Shown piece by piece: positions 5,602-8,766 of a stretch of DNA of 8,766 nucleotides. The position numbers were made by a program, and so were the translations under genes. The DNA comes from Crenothrix polyspora (lineage in GTDB: Bacteria; Pseudomonadota; Gammaproteobacteria; Methylococcales; Methylomonadaceae), in assembly GCA_945903675.1 (NCBI GenBank), contig CAMDOP010000126.1, positions 1 to 8,766 on the forward strand. The letters run 5' to 3'. Positions within the stretch are counted from its first letter, which is position 1; each line of letters begins with the position of its first letter. Below the pieces are notes generated by a model, which saw nothing but the letters and a program-made list of their open reading frames with translations, ran no database searches and was not told where the DNA came from.

Positions 5602-8151
5602 TTACTGCTTTAGCCATTGCGCCAAAATAGACAGTAATACTTCCACATTGATAGGCTTAGCCATAACATCATTCATTCCTGCTGCCATACAGCGCTGTTT
5701 ATCCTCATCGGTTATGCCTGCACTTAGAGCAATTATCGGCAATTGAGCATAGCGGCGGAGTTTACGTATTTCGATGGCGGCATCATAACCATTCATGATA
5801 GGCATGTGTAAATCCATTAACACCACATCAAAATCGTCTTGTTCTAAGGCGCTTAGCACTTCAGAACCATTATTAGCCATCATTATAAAGCTGGCTCCTA
5901 GATGCTTAAGCACTTGACGGATAATTATCTGGTTTAAGCCATCATCTTCAGCAACTAGAATTTTAATGCCATTCAACGCCGCCGTTTCAGTGCGTAAAGC
6001 CGACTGAACAGTGCTTGATGGTGTTTCAATGCCAGCTAACGTCGATAAAGGCGCTATAGGCAGCTGCAACTCAAAACTAAAGCAGCTACTGATTCCCAAA
6101 TAACTCTCTACTTTAATAATGCTACCCATCAACTGCACTAAGTCTTGGCTAATGACTAAGCCTAATCCTGTGCCTTCATAGTTTCTGGTATAACCATCGT
6201 CTACCTGACTAAACGGCAGAAACAACTTAGCTTGCTGCTCTAAGGTAATACCGATGCCACTATCTGTCACCGCAAATAATAATTTCGCTTGCTGGTCATC
6301 GAAATGTTGAAGGCTAATGTTCAGCGCCACAGTACCTTGCGACGTAAATTTAATACCATTACCCAGCAGATTAATGAGCACTTGCCTTAAACGAATGCTG
6401 TCACCGATAAGGTAATCGGGCACATCGCTTGCAATGTCTATATTCAACACTAAACCTTTACTCTGCGCAGTGTTACTGAACAAGTTGTACAGTGTCGTTT
6501 GCAAGTCATACAGACTAAAAGGGCCAAGGTTAAGCCCCATCTGCCCAGCTTCCAGCTTAGATAAATCTAGTATGTCATTTAGAATAATCAATAGATGATT
6601 AGAAGCGACATTGATGTTTTGTAAATAATCGTTAACCTTTGGCGGCATGTCTTCAAGTAATGCCAACTCTGAAAAACCAATGATCGCATTCATGGGTGTG
6701 CGTATTTCATGTGACATATTAGCCAAAAACTGAGTTTTAGTTTTAGCTAAGTTCTCAGAGCGCTCTTTAGCCGCTATAAGCTCTGCATCTTTTTGTTTAC
6801 GCTCGGTGATATTGTCTTTAACACTTAGGTAATGGCTAATCGTGCCATCTTCTTGTCGTATCGGTGATATCCAGGTTTGTTCAACAATCTCCTCTCCCTG
6901 TTTATTCAGGTTGATGAGTTCACCCTGCCAAGCTCTGCCCTCGTTCAAAGCGGCCCACATATCTACATACGTTTTTTCGATTGTTTTTCCTGATATAACT
7001 CGACGGGGGTTCTGACCTATGATGTCTTCACGAATATAGCCTAAACTATTGATAAAAGCCTGATTGATATACTCAATATTGTTATTAAGGTCAGCAATCA
7101 TCACACCTGATTGGCTTTGTTCTAAAGCCAAGGACAGTGTTTTTAACTGCTGTCTAGCTGCAATTTTTATAGTTGTTTGCTCAGTATGGTCAATACCAAT
7201 CAATAAATAACCAATAATGGCAGCATTTTCATCACGTAAAGCCGTGACCGAAACCTGTGCAAGTAAACGAGTGCCATTTTTACACAGATAGGTCAGCTCA
7301 TAAATATCTTCTATGCCCAGCGCAGCTTTATAAACAAGTGCTTCAAAGCCTGAACTGATGGTTACGCCAAATTCCTGACTTAAAATATCCGCACGTGCAT
7401 TCAACTCATTTTGATCGGACAAATAGGCTGGGGTAAATATATTAATCACCTCTGCAGCAGAATACCCAAGCATAGCTTCTGCACCAACATTGAAAATTTG
7501 GATGACACCCTGAGCATCGGTAGCAATACTAGAGAAGCTATGACTATTAAAAATAGCGTCTTGTAAGACAGATGTTTCTTTAAATTTTGAATTAAACAAT
7601 GCTTGCTCATATAGCGTTTTTTTGAGCGCCTTATTTTTCTTTTTTTTCGTCGCTAAATTAGCTTCTGTTTTTCTCCTTCCAGTCAGGTCATGATGCACGC
7701 ATTGTATGATGGTTGCGCCATTAACCTCGAGACTAGAAAGCATAACCTCAGTCACAAAAACAATACCATTATCAGCACGGTGATATAGCCATTCAAAACG
7801 ACAACTGCCATTTTTTAAGGTGAGGTCGATATAATGCTGGCTTAAGGTTTTTGAATCTGTGCCACAGGCTTGGGTAGCAGGTGATAAATCTATGGGATGA
7901 TGACGACAAAATTCATCGAGGTTAGCGCAACCAAACAAGGCCATTGCCGCTCTATTGCCTTCTATAAAGCCGTCATCACCGAGCATCGAAATGGCATCAA
8001 AAGAAGCGTTATAAATCGCGCTCAGCCTAGTCTTGGCATTGAGTAGTTCATCAAGCGTACTTTGGCTAATATCTTCTCCAGCCATTTTCAATGCAGGTAT
8101 AGGCTCTAGTGCTAAGGGCTTACGCAGCCGTTTAAGTAGGTTATTCAGCAT
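5602..8151 (-). CDS. Hybrid sensor histidine kinase: 3 PAS, HisKA, HATPase, REC
   Basis: The 849-residue protein has no membrane segment or signal peptide, so it should sense from the cytoplasm. Domains in order: PAS1 about 40-160; a lysine-rich linker 169-178; PAS2 about 195-325; PAS3 about 340-455, with the typical NPRRVISGKT, MWAAL and WQGELINLNKQGEE wording and ending DNITERKQ; HisKA about 473-540 with phosphoacceptor H481 in MSHEIRTPMNAIIGFS; HATPase about 585-700 with N box NLLGNGIKF (594-602), DSGIGI (630-635) and EGTGLGL (659-665); REC 730-849 with E735/D736/D737, phosphoacceptor D780 in VVLMDLHMP, S810 and K832. All residues for kinase, ATP binding and receiver function are present. 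There is no C-terminal HPt domain and no partner regulator gene within the window. The start is supported by AAAGG at 8159-8163, 7 bases upstream. The signal is unknown; PAS3 could bind a flavin or other cofactor, but this is not visible from sequence. Confidence 0.93.
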   Translation of the reverse strand: MLNNLLKRLRKPLALEPIPALKMAGEDISQSTLDELLNAKTRLSAIYNASFDAISMLGDDGFIEGNRAAMALFGCANLDEFCRHHPIDLSPATQACGTDSKTLSQHYIDLTLKNGSCRFEWLYHRADNGIVFVTEVMLSSLEVNGATIIQCVHHDLTGRRKTEANLATKKKKNKALKKTLYEQALFNSKFKETSVLQDAIFNSHSFSSIATDAQGVIQIFNVGAEAMLGYSAAEVINIFTPAYLSDQNELNARADILSQEFGVTISSGFEALVYKAALGIEDIYELTYLCKNGTRLLAQVSVTALRDENAAIIGYLLIGIDHTEQTTIKIAARQQLKTLSLALEQSQSGVMIADLNNNIEYINQAFINSLGYIREDIIGQNPRRVISGKTIEKTYVDMWAALNEGRAWQGELINLNKQGEEIVEQTWISPIRQEDGTISHYLSVKDNITERKQKDAELIAAKERSENLAKTKTQFLANMSHEIRTPMNAIIGFSELALLEDMPPKVNDYLQNINVASNHLLIILNDILDLSKLEAGQMGLNLGPFSLYDLQTTLYNLFSNTAQSKGLVLNIDIASDVPDYLIGDSIRLRQVLINLLGNGIKFTSQGTVALNISLQHFDDQQAKLLFAVTDSGIGITLEQQAKLFLPFSQVDDGYTRNYEGTGLGLVISQDLVQLMGSIIKVESYLGISSCFSFELQLPIAPLSTLAGIETPSSTVQSALRTETAALNGIKILVAEDDGLNQIIIRQVLKHLGASFIMMANNGSEVLSALEQDDFDVVLMDLHMPIMNGYDAAIEIRKLRRYAQLPIIALSAGITDEDKQRCMAAGMNDVMAKPINVEVLLSILAQWLKQ

Positions 8152-8258
8152 GCTGTAGCCTTTAAGCTAGCCCATGTGGTCGCAGATAACTGAGTAAAGT
8201 CTATCGCTAAGCGTTGGCTCATGAGTGTCTTGTTGTATAAAGCAGATAAGTCAGGCAT
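8145..8258 (-). CDS. Possible 37-residue leader ORF overlapping the kinase start
   Basis: An ATG at 8256-8258 opens a frame of 37 codons (MPDLSALYNK... to LKATAC) whose TGA (8145-8147) lies just inside the kinase gene, overlapping it by 7 bases. It follows the candidate promoter at 8295-8300 and would be the first frame in the kinase transcript. It has no visible ribosome binding site and no recognised family, has no strongly hydrophobic stretch, and could be chance. If translated, it would couple to the kinase start. Low certainty. Confidence 0.25.
   Translation of the reverse strand: MPDLSALYNKTLMSQRLAIDFTQLSATTWASLKATAC
8159..8163 (-). promoter_or_regulatory. Ribosome binding site of the hybrid kinase
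   Basis: AAAGG on the - strand, 7 bases before the ATG at 8151, decides the kinase start; the frame has no alternative start with a better site upstream. Confidence 0.65.
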
Positions 8259-8263
8259 GTTGA

Positions 8264-8297
8264 AATAGCAAGCTAGGTTTAAGGCAGACTTGCTATT
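8264..8297. repeat. Perfect 9-bp inverted repeat at the kinase promoter
   Basis: AATAGCAAG (8264-8272) and CTTGCTATT (8289-8297) are exact reverse complements 16 bases apart (arm centres 25 bases apart). The right arm overlaps the -10 box at 8295-8300. The placement suits a dimeric repressor or activator site rather than an mRNA hairpin, since transcription would start inside the right arm. Confidence 0.5.
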
Positions 8298-8300
8298 ATA
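8295..8300 (-). promoter_or_regulatory. -10 box for kinase transcription
   Basis: A perfect TATAAT on the - strand lies about 145 bases before the kinase ATG. The -35 region at 17 bases spacing (8318-8323, CACTTT) is poor, consistent with a need for an activator or with a weak promoter. Confidence 0.45.
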
Positions 8301-8350
8301 TGATTAATTTTTTATAAAAAGTGGGCTTTAGTACCATTTTATAAACATAA

Positions 8351-8491
8351 ACCATTAACTTTTACAGAGAACTTGATCAGACTATACGCGAGCAGTGGCT
8401 TGCAACGCTGATCCAGACACTTTTGAATGGACAGGCAGCAATTTTAAACACACCATACCGTTTTCAGCATTACAAAGATGAGGCAGGATAA
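8351..8491 (+). pseudogene. Possible C-terminal remnant of an unidentified gene
   Basis: A + strand frame of 46 codons runs between stops, reading like protein (FYRELDQTIREQWLATL, then LNGQAAILNTPYRFQHYKDE) and ending at TAA 8489-8491. It has no ATG, GTG or TTG near its beginning; only an ATT at 8354 could start it. It sits directly beside the end of an insertion sequence, so it may be the tail of a gene lost by rearrangement. The opposite strand is also open here, so chance cannot be excluded, and no family is recognised. Confidence 0.22.
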
Positions 8492-8499
8492 ATTTATAA

Positions 8500-8766
8500 A
8501 TGTTCTTCTCTAAAGCGGAAATTGTCAATGTAGTTGTCGCCTCGACGGTTAAAACTTACGCTACTTTTCTTGCTTGAATATCTATATCTTTCGCATCACC
8601 TTCTTTGGCATTATCATGATTAAGATGAACCTTTTCGATTCTTTGCCAATTCCGTGTGTTTCCACTCCAGCGCCGTGGATTTTTCGCATAAGCAGCCTCG
8701 TAGACCGCTTTTCGATTACTTAAAAGCTGTTCGTCTAAGCCAGTATGTCGTTGTACTGGTGTAACA
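8500..8766 (-). mobile_element. Right-hand part of an IS3-like insertion sequence, boundary uncertain
   Basis: Inferred from the transposase C-terminus. The 3' non-coding end after the stop contains GCGACAACTACATTGACAAT (- strand, about 8520-8539), which could include the terminal repeat. The exact end and any target duplication cannot be set because the other end lies outside the window. Confidence 0.45.
8556..8766 (-). CDS. IS3-like transposase (integrase core), C-terminal part, cut by window edge
   Basis: A - strand frame entering from the right edge encodes 69 residues before the stop at 8556-8558. It reads VTPVQRHTGLDEQLLSNRKA, then KNPRRWSGNTRNWQRIEKVHLN. The 'VTPxQRHxG...R...YxxA...NPxRWSGxTRNW' pattern matches the end of IS3-type DDE transposases as I know them, just after the integrase core. 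The catalytic D, D and E residues would lie outside the window, so activity cannot be judged. The reading frame is intact as far as visible. The element's terminal inverted repeat should lie to the left of 8556. Confidence 0.75.
   Translation of the reverse strand, partial: VTPVQRHTGLDEQLLSNRKAVYEAAYAKNPRRWSGNTRNWQRIEKVHLNHDNAKEGDAKDIDIQARKVA

Larger units (their letters stand above)
8152..8555. other. 404-base region between the kinase and the transposase fragment
   Basis: No confidently recognised gene lies here. From the kinase outward it holds the small overlapping frame (8145-8258), the inverted repeat and -10 box (8264-8300), an AT-rich stretch (8301-8350), a possible + strand gene remnant (8351-8491), and the presumed end of the insertion sequence somewhere between about 8500 and 8555. 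Confidence 0.6.

Noticed and set aside
5602..8151. Assignment of the kinase as MmoS or another named methane-oxidation sensor
   Set aside because: Domain order overlaps with many hybrid kinases, and no methane monooxygenase gene is in the window to support it.

Overview
The window looks like chromosomal DNA of a gammaproteobacterium with moderately low GC. Gene style (YheS-type ABC-F tail, RibA, UspA, CspA, a large soluble PAS hybrid kinase) and the short hairpin repeats would fit Methylococcales-type methanotrophs, but no gene here proves that placement; it is an inference from general resemblance.

Layout, left to right. (1) The last 52 codons of an ABC-F ATPase, then a hairpin. (2) Two + strand genes: a UspA-family stress protein, and a TM2-domain membrane protein whose N-terminal half looks like a degenerate OB/cold-shock fold. 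(3) A repeat-rich spacer and a strong bidirectional terminator, facing a - strand CspA-like cold shock gene. (4) A compact - strand cluster, in transcription order: SAM methyltransferase, two paralogous DUF1538 membrane proteins (UmpA/UmpB-like), a P-II-like protein, and a twin-CBS protein. Its members overlap or lie within 33 bases of each other, so they probably form one operon. (5) Divergent + strand ribA (GTP cyclohydrolase II). (6) A convergent 849-residue cytosolic hybrid histidine kinase with three PAS domains, HisKA, HATPase and REC. (7) An upstream region with a -10 box, an inverted repeat, a 37-codon reading frame overlapping the kinase start, and a possible gene remnant. (8) The C-terminus of an IS3-like transposase running off the right edge.

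The most interesting part is the cluster at 1757-4678. DUF1538 pairs have been reported as a two-component Na+(Li+,K+)/H+ antiporter (UmpAB in Halomonas zhaodongensis, recalled from the literature). Here the pair is followed in the same transcript by two soluble proteins whose families bind adenine nucleotides (a P-II fold lacking the usual T-loop tyrosine motif, and a twin-CBS module). This suggests a cation/proton antiporter gated by a nucleotide or second messenger. The gating is inference; gene order, overlaps and motif conservation are seen directly.

The other genes mainly fit stress and environmental sensing (UspA, CspA, PAS kinase) and flavin precursor supply (RibA). No rRNA, tRNA, CRISPR array or replication origin was recognised.
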